Notes: generated by a model from the sequence alone, not told the origin. DNA of 64,000 bases from Bog-473 sp035551835 (GCA_035551835.1 DASZMN010000095.1:1-64000), one strand, 5' to 3'. Positions 8,263 through 16,881 are shown, counted from the first letter of the stretch. Numbers and translations are program-made.

Positions 8263-9237
8263 TCAGGGCGCCGCGAGCCGGCCGAGTTGCCGAGCGAGCC
8301 AGTCGTCCTTGCAGTGGGTCGCCAGCCGCACGGCCCGCGCATCGGGGACCAACTGGTACGCGTGCGGCAGGCCGGCAATCACGTGCAGCTCGCACGGAAC
8401 ACCGGCCTGGTTGAGACGCCGGGCGTAGTCCACGTCTTCGTCGCGGAATCCGTCGATCGATCCGACCACGATGCAGGCGGGCGGCAGACCGGCCAGGTCG
8501 GTGGCCCGGGCCGCTGCCGCATAGGGCGGGATGTCTCCGGACCCGTAGAGGTCGCCGAGGTAGGACCGCCAACCGAATTCGTTCGACGCGGCGCTCCACA
8601 CGTAGAGGCCGTGGGCCGCCAGCGAAGGTGTCACCTGGCGGTCGTCGAGCATCGGGCAGTCGAGCAGTTGAAAGGCGAACGGGAACTCGCCACGGTCGCG
8701 CGCCAAGAGCGCGAGCGCGGCAGCCAACCCGCCGCCGGCACTGATGCCGTACAGGCCGATGCGCGTCGGGTCGATCCCCAGTTCGTCCGCGTGCTCGTGG
8801 GTCCAAGCCAGGGCGGTGTAGCAGTCCTCGAGCGGACCCGGGTAGGGCGTCTCGGGCGCCAGCCGGTATTCCACCGAGACGCCGACCGTACCGAGCTGCG
8901 GACCCCACGCGTCGTGCAGGAAGTCGTCCATGAGGTAGGAGCCGATGATGTAGCCCCCGCCATGGATGGTGAAGATGGCCGGCCGCACCTCGTCAACGCC
9001 GGTCGGGCGATGGACCCGGATGGGGACCGGCGGCTCTCCCGGTGCGACGTGCTCGGTCCGCACCACCGCGTCGGAGACCTCAGGCGCCGGAAACGGGGTG
9101 CTGCGAATCATGGCGATTCCGTCGGCATCCATCGCCGGCAGCTCGAATGCCCCGAGCACCGGCGCCAATTCGGGATCGAGCAAGCCGCGCACGTCGATCG
9201 GGCCCCCACCTGGCTCCTCAGCTGGCTGCTGGCTCAT
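8263..9237 (-). CDS. alpha/beta hydrolase, hormone-sensitive-lipase type esterase
   Basis: A 324-residue esterase of the HSL family: oxyanion-hole motif H-G-G-G at residues 92-95, nucleophile elbow G-I-S-A-G-G with Ser 166, the acid in the G-S-I-D-G-F region, and His in G-L-P-H-A-Y. No signal peptide is visible, so it is cytoplasmic. ATG 9237 overlaps the stop of the upstream SDR gene by 4 bp (ATGA), indicating translational coupling. It would cleave a carboxyl ester or lactone. The neighbouring SDR suggests an alcohol/ketone and ester pair in one pathway step. Confidence 0.9.
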   Translation of the reverse strand: MSQQPAEEPGGGPIDVRGLLDPELAPVLGAFELPAMDADGIAMIRSTPFPAPEVSDAVVRTEHVAPGEPPVPIRVHRPTGVDEVRPAIFTIHGGGYIIGSYLMDDFLHDAWGPQLGTVGVSVEYRLAPETPYPGPLEDCYTALAWTHEHADELGIDPTRIGLYGISAGGGLAAALALLARDRGEFPFAFQLLDCPMLDDRQVTPSLAAHGLYVWSAASNEFGWRSYLGDLYGSGDIPPYAAAARATDLAGLPPACIVVGSIDGFRDEDVDYARRLNQAGVPCELHVIAGLPHAYQLVPDARAVRLATHCKDDWLARQLGRLAAP

Positions 9238-10067
9238 AGCGACAGACCTCCGCTCCTCAGCGCGGCGATGACGCCGCCGTCAACCGTCAAATCCACTCCC
9301 GTCACGTACCGAGCGTCGTCGGAGAGCAAGAAGGCGACGCACGCTGCGACCTCTTCGGGCTCGCCTTCGCGCCCGAGCGCCGACGCTTGCACAAGCATCT
9401 CCATCACGGAGTGGGTGTCCGCCTCCTGGCGCCCCATCGGGGTGTCGATGATGCCGGGCGTCACCGAGCAGATCCTGGCGCCGAGCCGGCCCAGGGACGC
9501 GGCCTCGCGACGGACCAGGCGGTGCACCCCGCGCTTGGCCCAGGTGTACGCCATCGCGGAGTCCTCGAGCTCGGGCCCGATCGCTTCGCGGAGTCGCTCG
9601 AGGAAGTCCGGGTGGAGCGGGTGGTCGAGCGCCACGTCGGCGGGTTGGTCGACGTCGGGCACCGCAAGCGAGGCCGAGATCGACGCGAAGCAGACGATGG
9701 CCGTGCCCTCGACGGCGAAGGGGCGCAGGACCTCCACGAGCATGGCCGTGGCGACGAGATCGACCGTCAGGACCTCGCGCCAGTCGGCCATGGTCGGCGA
9801 GACGCCCGCCGCGTGGGCCACGGCGCGCAGCGGACCCAGCTCGTCGGCACGGGCGGCGAGACGGGCGAGGCCGTCGGAGTCCTTGACGTCGAGGGCGAAC
9901 GTCTCGACGGCGGCCCGAGGGCGCGACGTGACGAGGTCCTCTGCGGCCACGGCAAGGTTGGCTTCGTTGAGGTCGACCAACAACAGCGCGTCGACCATGT
10001 CCTTGAGCCGGTCCGCGCACGCGGCACCCATGCCACGTCCGGCGCCGGTCACGATCCCGACCGTCAC
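9234..10067 (-). CDS. short-chain dehydrogenase/reductase (SDR)
   Basis: A 277-residue classical SDR. The cofactor loop is GAGRGMG near the N-terminus, and the catalytic pair lies in A-Y-T-W-A-K. The C-terminus ends in the usual D-G-G region. Unusually, the stretch before the catalytic Tyr is expanded by an acidic/proline-rich insertion (about residues 130-165), as in 3-alpha-hydroxysteroid-dehydrogenase-like SDRs. The GTG start follows AGGGGAAA. It is co-transcribed with the esterase (4-bp overlap). It probably oxidises or reduces a secondary alcohol or ketone with NAD(P). Confidence 0.88.
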   Translation of the reverse strand: MTVGIVTGAGRGMGAACADRLKDMVDALLLVDLNEANLAVAAEDLVTSRPRAAVETFALDVKDSDGLARLAARADELGPLRAVAHAAGVSPTMADWREVLTVDLVATAMLVEVLRPFAVEGTAIVCFASISASLAVPDVDQPADVALDHPLHPDFLERLREAIGPELEDSAMAYTWAKRGVHRLVRREAASLGRLGARICSVTPGIIDTPMGRQEADTHSVMEMLVQASALGREGEPEEVAACVAFLLSDDARYVTGVDLTVDGGVIAALRSGGLSL

Positions 10068-10102
10068 GTCCGTTTCCCCTCTCCCGGCTGGTCCACGTGG
10101 CC

Positions 10103-11782
10103 TCAGCCTCCGATCTTCGAGGCCGCCGCCACCGTGTCGAGGGTCCGGGCATCGGGCGACAGCAGGTAGCCCGCGTGCACCTCGGCCGCGGCGGCGGCGT
10201 CCCACTTCTTCACGAACGCCTGGTGGCTCGGGTACAGCGCCACCAGCTGCGCCGAGCTCAGCGGCACGGTCGTGCCGAAGATGCCGCACAGGACGCCGGC
10301 GCCGACCGCCGAGCCCTGTGACGTGGTCTGCTGACCCGGCGCGTTCGCCGGGGCGCTACCCGGTTGCCCGATGCCCGAGAGCTTTGCGACCGGTGCGACG
10401 ACCTGCACGGCGCGGATGCCGCCGAGCGCATTGCCGTTGGCGTCGGTCACGAAGGCGGTCTTGCTCGAGTTGACCTCGAGGCGCGGCGACTCGGGCGGCG
10501 GGTTTCCCGTACGCACCCAATTCTCGATGGCCGATATGGCTGCCCGCAGTTCGTACGTGTGGGATCCCGCGTTGATCGGGGCGGCACAATCGACGATGCC
10601 CGGGATCGGGTCTTTCGGCGGGTTCAGCATCGATTCGAATGCCTCGACGTCGGCGACGCCGTTGAGATTGTCCGAACGCGAATACAGCAACCCGTAGGTG
10701 TCGTCATGGGCGGTGCCCGCCGTCTCCCACTCCCGGATGTACGAGGTGGGTGGTTGGCGTGCGCTCACATAGCCGAGGGTCAGGAGGTCGGCTTCGGTCT
10801 CGAACAGCATGACCGGGACGTGGAGGTCGGTACGGATGTAGGTCGGGTTCGGCGTGGCGATGGTGGGCTGCGGGGACTGCGACAGGTCCGACCCGTCTCC
10901 GCCCCGGCTGTAGATGAGGTAGCCGTCGTAGACACCAGCGGACATCGGCTGCACGGCGTCGAGGTAGGTCGTGAGATAGAACGCCGACTGCGACTCGCCG
11001 ATGGCCAGGACGCGCTTGGGCGCGAGGCCCCCGAGCAGCTTGGCCCCCGACGTGTGCACCGCCTCGCCGGCCTGCTCGAAGATGCTGTACGAGTAGCTGT
11101 CCCCCGGATGCGTCAGCGCGGCGTACCGCGTCGGATCCGTCTGCTTGATGCCACCGGCGCCATCGGCGGTGGCCACCGATCCCGGCACGCCGTAGATCCC
11201 GCCGGCCTGAGCGTCCACGCCCACATAGGCCATGCCGGCGCGCACCATCGCCGCGTGACCGGTCAACCACGCGGCGGCGGCGTCGACACCTCCGGTGACG
11301 TTGAGCCACTCGACGGCCACGGTGCCGTCGAACTTCTTGGGGTTGATGGGTCGGTACACGACCACTCGGGTGGTGTAGGGCGCCGTGCTGGCCGCGGTCA
11401 CGTGCCACTTCCCGTCCCTGGCCAACGGCGTCTTGCTCGTGTACGCGGTCGCAGTGCCCGAAATGAAGTACTCGGACTCCTCGTAGCCGACCTGCGACAG
11501 CGGGAAGAGCGTCGACCCGAGGAAGGAGATCCCGCTGGCCGGCAGGATCGGGCCCTGCGCCGTCGCCGCCGGCACCGACGCCTTGGCCAACGGCACCACG
11601 GCGGCACCCACCGATGCCGCGCTCGGCACCACCGCGGTGACGACAAACGTCGCGACGGAAGACGCCAGCACCGCCAGCGCCGCCAGCGCCGCCAGCACCG
11701 CCGGCGCCATACCCACGCGGTGGGTCCGGGGGTAACGGAAATTCCCCGCGCGATACGACAGATCTCTCGACAGCGGGCCCAC
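10103..11782 (-). CDS. large exported or membrane-anchored alpha/beta hydrolase-domain protein
   Basis: A 559-residue protein with a basic N-terminus followed by a long Ala/Val/Leu-rich hydrophobic segment (about residues 25-52), which looks like a signal peptide or anchor. The remainder matches the large alpha/beta-hydrolase-domain family common in actinobacteria (the Pfam Abhydrolase_10 type, by recall), with nucleophile elbow G-E-S-Q-S-A at about 262-267. GTG 11782 sits just after AAGGAAAGG; a later ATG at 11710 would shorten the basic region. It would act outside the cytoplasm on an ester substrate. It lies alone, 35 bp upstream of the SDR gene. Confidence 0.8.
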   Translation of the reverse strand: MGPLSRDLSYRAGNFRYPRTHRVGMAPAVLAALAALAVLASSVATFVVTAVVPSAASVGAAVVPLAKASVPAATAQGPILPASGISFLGSTLFPLSQVGYEESEYFISGTATAYTSKTPLARDGKWHVTAASTAPYTTRVVVYRPINPKKFDGTVAVEWLNVTGGVDAAAAWLTGHAAMVRAGMAYVGVDAQAGGIYGVPGSVATADGAGGIKQTDPTRYAALTHPGDSYSYSIFEQAGEAVHTSGAKLLGGLAPKRVLAIGESQSAFYLTTYLDAVQPMSAGVYDGYLIYSRGGDGSDLSQSPQPTIATPNPTYIRTDLHVPVMLFETEADLLTLGYVSARQPPTSYIREWETAGTAHDDTYGLLYSRSDNLNGVADVEAFESMLNPPKDPIPGIVDCAAPINAGSHTYELRAAISAIENWVRTGNPPPESPRLEVNSSKTAFVTDANGNALGGIRAVQVVAPVAKLSGIGQPGSAPANAPGQQTTSQGSAVGAGVLCGIFGTTVPLSSAQLVALYPSHQAFVKKWDAAAAAEVHAGYLLSPDARTLDTVAAASKIGG

Positions 11783-11916
11783 CCTTTCCTTGCACCCGTG
11801 TCCGGTGCGTCGCCGGTCGAGAGTAGTCGCGGCTCATCCGCGCAAGTGGGCTCGCGCGGGGAGTGCCGCTAGTGTCCCGGCCCACGCGGGCAGGAGAGGC
11901 ACAAGAGGGAGGGCAC

Positions 11917-12702
11917 ATGGCACACGAACTGGGTGCGGCCGGGCTGCGTTTCGAGCGGGAGGGCCCGATCGCCTGGTGCGTCATCGATCGGCCCGAGGCC
12001 CGCAACGCGCTCACGCCGGCGATGTACTTCGGCATCAAACGGGCGGTCGGCATTGTGAACCAGGATCCTGCGCTTGCGGCGCTGATCATCACCGGGACCG
12101 GCGACGTCTTCGCCCCCGGAGGTGACCTCGGCGGGCGCCGGGAGCCGGGCGACGAGCCCACGCCGGACATCGGGCACGACATCCTGCCCTTCCTGACCAT
12201 CCGCGACAGCCGCGCCCCTGTCGTCGCGGCCGTCAACGGGATCTGTCAGGCCGGCGGACTGTTGATCGCCATGCTGGCCGACATCTGCGTCGCCAGCGAC
12301 CGGGCGACGTTCCGTGTGCCCGAGCTGCTGCGCGGGATCCCCGACGCGACCTACGCCGCCGTGCTGCCGGCGCACGTCGGCGTCGCCATGGCCAGGGACC
12401 TCCTGCTCTCGGCTCGTCGCTTCGATGCAGCCGAGGCACAACGCCTCGGCGTGATCTCTCGGGTCGTCCCGCACGACCAACTGCGCGACGCAGCGCTGGA
12501 AGCGGTGCGCGAGATCCTGCAGACACCGCCCATGGCGCGCATGCACGTGAAGCGGATGCTGAACGAGCGCTACGGGCTGATCGACTACCAGACCATGTTC
12601 TGGGCGTTGGCGGAATCGCCCGAGCCGCGCGAGGGCATGCAGGCGTTCATGGAGAAGCGCCGGCCCAACTGGGTCCCCGAAGGCCTGGACGCTGAGACCT
12701 GA
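11917..12702 (+). CDS. enoyl-CoA hydratase/isomerase (crotonase) family
   Basis: A 261-residue crotonase-fold protein. The first oxyanion-hole loop is in G-D-V-F-A-P-G-G-D-L and the second in N-G-I-C-Q-A-G-G-L. The Glu of the V-P-E-L segment is kept, while the first hydratase Glu position is occupied by a hydrophobic residue, so hydratase activity is not certain. ATG 11917 follows GAGGGAGGGCAC. It is divergent from the exported hydrolase and converges with the TetR gene. Probable role: hydration or isomerisation of an unsaturated acyl-CoA. Confidence 0.88.
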   Translation: MAHELGAAGLRFEREGPIAWCVIDRPEARNALTPAMYFGIKRAVGIVNQDPALAALIITGTGDVFAPGGDLGGRREPGDEPTPDIGHDILPFLTIRDSRAPVVAAVNGICQAGGLLIAMLADICVASDRATFRVPELLRGIPDATYAAVLPAHVGVAMARDLLLSARRFDAAEAQRLGVISRVVPHDQLRDAALEAVREILQTPPMARMHVKRMLNERYGLIDYQTMFWALAESPEPREGMQAFMEKRRPNWVPEGLDAET

Positions 12703-12764
12703 CCTGACGCTCCGGCGGGCGCCCCGTGGGGTCAGCCGTCCTTGAACCAGACGGTTGACCTGGG

Positions 12765-12785
12765 CCGCCGGGAGGGGCCCGGCGG
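12765..12785. terminator. GC-rich hairpin between convergent genes
   Basis: The perfect inverted repeat CCGCCGGG-AGGGG-CCCGGCGG (8-bp arms, 5-nt loop) lies between the crotonase stop (12702) and the TetR stop (12813). There is no T-run, as is common for actinobacterial terminators. It could serve both strands. Confidence 0.5.
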
Positions 12786-12812
12786 GACGACGCGGCCGCC
12801 CGACCAACAGGC

Positions 12813-13478
12813 TCAGCGCGTGACGGCCCGCAGGCAGAAGTCGACGGCGCGGTCGGCCTCGCTGCGGCTCGGCGGGGCGCCCCGCCACAGGCAGTCCGAG
12901 AGCAGGCCCAGCGTCGCGTGCGCGGCGAGGGCCGCGTCGAGCTCGGGCGCCTCGCTGCCGAGCGCCGCAAACGGATCGTGCAGCATCGAGGCGAGTGGCG
13001 CGGCGGCGAAGTGGCGGCCCGCGGCCAGCCCCCCGTCCGCGCTGCTCCCGTTCCACAACACGGCCAGCGTGGCCGCGGCCACGTCGCCGTCGGCCTGGGC
13101 CAACACGCCCTCCACCCAGCGGCGGACCCTCGCCTCGGGCGTCCGGGCCTTGGCCATCTGGTGGGTCAGGTAGCCCCGCAGGCGGTCCGCACCGTCTTCG
13201 AGCAGCGCGTTGACCAGGTCGTCCTTGGAGCGGAAGTGGCGGTAGAAGGCGTCGTTGGACAGGCCGGCTTCACCCACGATGTCGGCGACCCGCGGGCGCG
13301 CCGAGATGCCGCAGCGCTGCATGACCACGAGCGCGGCATCGAGCAGGCGGCGCACCTCGCCGGCGTACTCGCCCTCTCGCTTGGCCAGGGATCGCCGCAC
13401 GATGCGGTGGGCGACGCCGTCGGGCGACGTTCCCGGCGCCTCGGAGTTCGGTATTGCGTTCTTGATAGCCAGAATCAT
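12813..13478 (-). CDS. TetR-family transcriptional regulator
   Basis: About 221 residues. The N-terminal helix-turn-helix reads V-A-D-I-V-G-E-A-G-L-S-N-D-A-F-Y-R-H-F followed by the usual K-D-D-L-V element; the C-terminal ligand domain is helical and Ala-rich. The start is uncertain. ATG 13478 lies in the 3-bp centre of a perfect palindrome (13468-13486) that looks like the operator, so translation may begin further downstream, for example at GTG 13400. It is divergent from the ACAD/APH/quinone-reductase operon, which it probably represses until an acyl-CoA or similar ligand binds. Confidence 0.85.
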   Translation of the reverse strand: MILAIKNAIPNSEAPGTSPDGVAHRIVRRSLAKREGEYAGEVRRLLDAALVVMQRCGISARPRVADIVGEAGLSNDAFYRHFRSKDDLVNALLEDGADRLRGYLTHQMAKARTPEARVRRWVEGVLAQADGDVAAATLAVLWNGSSADGGLAAGRHFAAAPLASMLHDPFAALGSEAPELDAALAAHATLGLLSDCLWRGAPPSRSEADRAVDFCLRAVTR

Positions 13479-13486
13479 ATTCTGGC
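13454..13486 (+). promoter_or_regulatory. candidate promoter and TetR operator
   Basis: The perfect inverted repeat GCCAGAAT-cat-ATTCTGGC (13468-13486; 8-bp arms, 3-bp centre) lies 20 bp before the ACAD start. TTGCGT (13454-13459) and TATTCT (13478-13483) with an 18-bp spacer form a plausible plus-strand promoter whose -10 box lies inside the palindrome. On the other strand TATGAT (13474-13479) could be a -10 for the regulator gene. This is a standard layout for an autoregulated TetR repressor. Confidence 0.65.
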
Positions 13487-13506
13487 ACCGAGCCGAGGGA
13501 GGCGCC

Positions 13507-14808
13507 ATGGCGTGGGACTTCGAAACCGATCCCGAGTACCAGGAGAAGTTGGACTGGGTCGACCAGTTCGTCCGGGAGGAGGTCGAACCACTCGACCTGG
13601 CGTTCCCGCACCTGCAATTCACCCCGCTCGAGGGCAAGCGCCGCGAGGCCATCGACCCGCTGAAGGGAGAGGTGCGCCGCCAAGGCCTGTGGGCGACCCA
13701 CCTCGGAGCCGAGCTCGGCGGCCAAGGGTTCGGCCAGCTGAAGCTCGCGCTGCTCAACGAGATCCTCGGCCGCTCCTCGTGGGCGCCCATCGTCTTCGGG
13801 TGCCAGGCGCCCGACACCGGCAACGCCGAGATCATCGCCCACTACGGCACCGACGAACAGAAGCAGCAGTACCTCCAGCCGCTGCTCGAGGGGGAATGTT
13901 TCTCGAGCTACTCCATGACCGAGCCGCATGCGGGAGCCGACCCCACGATGTTCAAGACGCGGGCGGTCAAGGACGGTGACGAATGGGTCATCAACGGGTG
14001 GAAGTTCTTCTCCTCCAATGCCAAGACGGCGTCGTTCCTCATCGTGATGGCGGTGACCAACCCCGACGTCAGCCCCTATAAGGGCATGTCCATGTTCCTC
14101 GTGCCCACCGACACGCCCGGCGTCAACATCGTGCGCAACGTCGGCCTCTACGGTGAGCCGGTCAACGAGGGCTCGCACGCGCTCATCCACTACGAGGACG
14201 TGCGGGTGCCAGAGGAGTCCCTGCTCGGGGGCGAGGGGCAGGCCTTCGTGATCGCGCAGACCCGCCTCGGCGGCGGCCGCATCCACCACGCCATGCGGAC
14301 CATCGGCATGGCCCAGAAGGCGATCGACATGATGTGCGAGCGTGCCCTCAGCCGCGAGACCGCCGGCAGCCTCCTGGCCGACAAGCAGTTCGTGCAGGGC
14401 TACATCGCCGACTCCTACGCGCAGCTGGTCCAATTCCGACTGTTCGTGCTCTACACGGCCTGGGAGATCGACAAGTACAACGACTACAAGCGCGTGCGCA
14501 AGGACATCGCCACGGCCAAGGTCGTCATGCCCACCGTGTTGCACGACATCGCCTGGCGCGCCATGCAGGTGCACGGCGCGCTGGGGACGACCAACGAGAT
14601 GCCGTTCTTCGGCATGATCCACGGCGCCGGCGTGATGGGGCTGGCCGACGGGCCGACCGAGGTTCACAAGGTCACCGTGGCCCGCCAGGTACTGCGCGAC
14701 TACAAGGCCAGCGACGACATCTGGCCGTCCCAATGGCTGCCCAAGCGCCAGGAGGCAGCGCGGGCCAAGTTCGCCGACTATCTCGAGGCGGAGGTGGGCA
14801 ACCTGTGA
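13507..14808 (+). CDS. acyl-CoA dehydrogenase, ACAD10/11-like
   Basis: A 433-residue ACAD-fold protein, longer than the usual 380. It has M-T-E-P-H-A-G-A-D-P in the FAD/substrate region, Q-V-H-G-A-L-G-T-T near the C-terminus, and L-A-D-G-P-T-E-V-H where classical enzymes have the E-G-T-x-x-I-Q motif. The A-D-G-P-x-E-V-H form is a mark of the ACAD10/11 group. The next gene, overlapping by 4 bp, encodes an APH-type kinase, the domain fused to the ACAD in animal ACAD11. Together they may convert 4-hydroxyacyl-CoAs through a phosphorylated intermediate, as LvaA and its partners do in Pseudomonas levulinate breakdown. This chemistry is inference. Confidence 0.88.
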   Translation: MAWDFETDPEYQEKLDWVDQFVREEVEPLDLAFPHLQFTPLEGKRREAIDPLKGEVRRQGLWATHLGAELGGQGFGQLKLALLNEILGRSSWAPIVFGCQAPDTGNAEIIAHYGTDEQKQQYLQPLLEGECFSSYSMTEPHAGADPTMFKTRAVKDGDEWVINGWKFFSSNAKTASFLIVMAVTNPDVSPYKGMSMFLVPTDTPGVNIVRNVGLYGEPVNEGSHALIHYEDVRVPEESLLGGEGQAFVIAQTRLGGGRIHHAMRTIGMAQKAIDMMCERALSRETAGSLLADKQFVQGYIADSYAQLVQFRLFVLYTAWEIDKYNDYKRVRKDIATAKVVMPTVLHDIAWRAMQVHGALGTTNEMPFFGMIHGAGVMGLADGPTEVHKVTVARQVLRDYKASDDIWPSQWLPKRQEAARAKFADYLEAEVGNL

Positions 14809-15899
14809 GTGCGGGCGCGTCCGGCGAGGTGGCGGGGGGCGAGTGGCCGATCGGCGACGTGCCCAAGATCGCCGACGAGGAGCGATTGTCCGCCTGGCTC
14901 GACACCCAGGGCCTGGCGGTGGGGGCGCCGCTCGAGCACCACTACATCTCGGGCGGCAGCCAGAACGAGATCTACGAGCTGCGCCGGGGCGATCTGCACG
15001 GCGCCATGCGCATCCCTCCGCCGAGCGCGCCGGCCTCGCGCGACGAGGGCATCGTGCGCGAGTGGCGGATCATCGAGGCCCTCGGTGGGACCGACGTGCC
15101 CCACACCGCGGCCATCGCCGTGTGCACCGACCCCTCCGTGCTGGGCCGGACCTTCTATCTCATGGGGTTCGTCGACGGCTGGTCGCCCATGTCGACGCGC
15201 CGCCAGTGGCCGGCCCCGTTCGACGTCGACCTCGGCGAGCGCCGCGGGCTGGCCTTCCAGCTGGTCGAGGGCATCGCGCTGCTCTCCAAGGTGGACTGGC
15301 AGGCCAAGGGCCTCGCCGACCTGGGGCGGCCGGACGGCTTCCACGAGCGCCAGGTCGACCGCTGGACCGCGTTCTTGGAACGGATCAAGGGACGCGAGCT
15401 GCCCGGCTTCGAGGAGGCCGCGGCGTGGCTGCGGGCGCACCGGCCCATCGACTACGTGCCCGGGCTGATGCACGGCGACTACCAGTTCGCCAACGTCATG
15501 TTCAAGCACGGTGCGCCGGCGCGGCTCGCCGCCATCGTCGACTGGGAGATGGGCACGGTCGGCGACCCCAAGCTCGACCTGGGCTGGGTGGTGCACTCCT
15601 GGCCCGACGACACGTCGTCCGACGAGGACCGCGCCGGAGGCTACGTCGACATGTCCGGGATGCCCTCGCGCGACGAGATCCTGGCGCACTACGCCGCCGT
15701 CTCGGGGCGCCAGGTCGACGACATCGACTACTACTGCGTCCTGGCCAAGTGGAAGCTGGCCGTCGTCCTCGAACAGGGCTACCAGCGGGCGGGCGACGAC
15801 GAGAAGCTGCAGGCGTTCGGGCCCATCGTGCTCGACCTCATGCAGTCGGCGGCCGACCTCGCCGGGTCGACGCCGTACTCGGTGCTCGCCACGTCCTGA
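14805..15899 (+). CDS. aminoglycoside-phosphotransferase (APH)-fold kinase, probable acyl-CoA kinase partner of the ACAD
   Basis: A 364-residue APH-fold kinase. The catalytic loop H-G-D-Y-Q-F-A-N is at about 223-230 and the metal-binding V-D-W-E-M-G-x-x-G-D-P at 245-255. The N-lobe has I-S-G-G-S-Q-N and an Arg in M-R-I-P-P-P. The GTG start overlaps the ACAD stop by 4 bp. The family includes antibiotic kinases, but linkage to an ACAD with an A-D-G-P motif, in a catabolic operon, makes a 4-hydroxyacyl-CoA (or hydroxy acid) kinase role much more likely than drug resistance. Confidence 0.87.
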   Translation: MSAGASGEVAGGEWPIGDVPKIADEERLSAWLDTQGLAVGAPLEHHYISGGSQNEIYELRRGDLHGAMRIPPPSAPASRDEGIVREWRIIEALGGTDVPHTAAIAVCTDPSVLGRTFYLMGFVDGWSPMSTRRQWPAPFDVDLGERRGLAFQLVEGIALLSKVDWQAKGLADLGRPDGFHERQVDRWTAFLERIKGRELPGFEEAAAWLRAHRPIDYVPGLMHGDYQFANVMFKHGAPARLAAIVDWEMGTVGDPKLDLGWVVHSWPDDTSSDEDRAGGYVDMSGMPSRDEILAHYAAVSGRQVDDIDYYCVLAKWKLAVVLEQGYQRAGDDEKLQAFGPIVLDLMQSAADLAGSTPYSVLATS

Positions 15900-15900
15900 C

Positions 15901-16881
15901 GTGCGCGCCGCACTGTGCCGCTCCTACGGCGGCCCCGACATGGTGGAGATCGCCGAGGTGCCGGCGCCCGAGCTCACCGCGGGCACGGCGCGGGTGCGCG
16001 TGCGCGTCGGGGCCGTGAACTTCCCCGACGTGCTGGTCATCGCCGACACGTACCAGCAGTCGGCCCCCCTCCCGTTCATCCCGGGCAGCGAGTTCGCCGG
16101 CGAGGTCGTCGACGTGGCGGACGGGGTCACGAGCGTCGCGGTGGGTGACCGGGTCTTCGGCTCGGTGTTCATCGGCGCGTTCGCCGACGAGGTCGTCGTC
16201 TCGGCGTCCTCGCTGGCCCGCACGCCCGACGGCGTCGACGACGTCGTGGCGGCCGCCTTCGGGGTCGCCTACCGCACCGCCTATCACGTGCTGCGCTCGG
16301 TCGCCGTCTTGGCGCCCGGTGAGGAGCTGGTCGTGCTCGGGGCGGGCGGCGGTGTCGGTTCGGCGGCCGTCCAACTCGGCGCGCTGCTCGGCGCGACGGT
16401 GACCGCGGTGGCGTCGTCGCCCGAGAAGCTGGAACTGGCGAAGTCCTGCGGCGCGACGCGGCTCATCAACCACCGCGCCGGCGACCTCCGCCAGGCGCTG
16501 CGCGACGCCTTGCCCGGCGGGGCCGACGTCGTGGTCGACCCGGTGGGGGGCGAGCTCGCGGAACCCGCCCTGCGCTCGGTGCACTGGGGCGGTCGCTTCG
16601 TGACGGTCGGATTCGCCTCAGGGACCATCCCGCGGATACCGCTCAACTTGGTGCTGCTCAAGGGTGTCCACGTGCTCGGGTTCCAATTCCGGGACTTCGC
16701 CACGCACATGGCGGCCGACATGGCCCGCAACGACGCCGAATTGCTCGACCTCCTGGCCTCGGGCCGGGCCCGACCCGTGATCGACGGCACATTCGACCTA
16801 GCGGAGACCGCGGCGGCGCTCCAGCGCGTCGCCGCCGGCCGGGCGGTGGGCAAGGTGGTGCTCCGGGTGGCCCTCGTCTAA
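15901..16881 (+). CDS. NADPH:quinone reductase / zinc-free alcohol dehydrogenase (MDR family)
   Basis: A 326-residue medium-chain dehydrogenase/reductase of the quinone-oxidoreductase type. The N-terminal domain has V-N-F-P-D-V-L and P-G-S-E-F-A-G-E-V, and the Rossmann part has G-A-G-G-G-V-G-S-A-A. There are no zinc-binding Cys clusters. GTG 15901 follows the kinase stop (15899) by one base. It probably reduces an enone or enoyl intermediate with NADPH, closing the three-gene operon. The stop overlaps the first base of the shared 18-bp promoter element of the next operon. Confidence 0.88.
   Translation: MRAALCRSYGGPDMVEIAEVPAPELTAGTARVRVRVGAVNFPDVLVIADTYQQSAPLPFIPGSEFAGEVVDVADGVTSVAVGDRVFGSVFIGAFADEVVVSASSLARTPDGVDDVVAAAFGVAYRTAYHVLRSVAVLAPGEELVVLGAGGGVGSAAVQLGALLGATVTAVASSPEKLELAKSCGATRLINHRAGDLRQALRDALPGGADVVVDPVGGELAEPALRSVHWGGRFVTVGFASGTIPRIPLNLVLLKGVHVLGFQFRDFATHMAADMARNDAELLDLLASGRARPVIDGTFDLAETAAALQRVAAGRAVGKVVLRVALV

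Noticed and set aside
11675..11705. Short GCCAGCGCC-type tandem repeat as a regulatory repeat
   Set aside because: It simply encodes the Ala/Leu-rich hydrophobic segment of the exported hydrolase.
11869..13056. A long minus-strand open frame covering the crotonase gene and the convergent gap
   Set aside because: It runs antisense to a well-supported crotonase and has no recognisable domain; it exists only because stops are rare at this GC.
14805..15899. Aminoglycoside-resistance gene
   Set aside because: The APH fold alone does not show drug resistance; overlap with an ACAD10/11-like gene and the catabolic setting favour a metabolic kinase.
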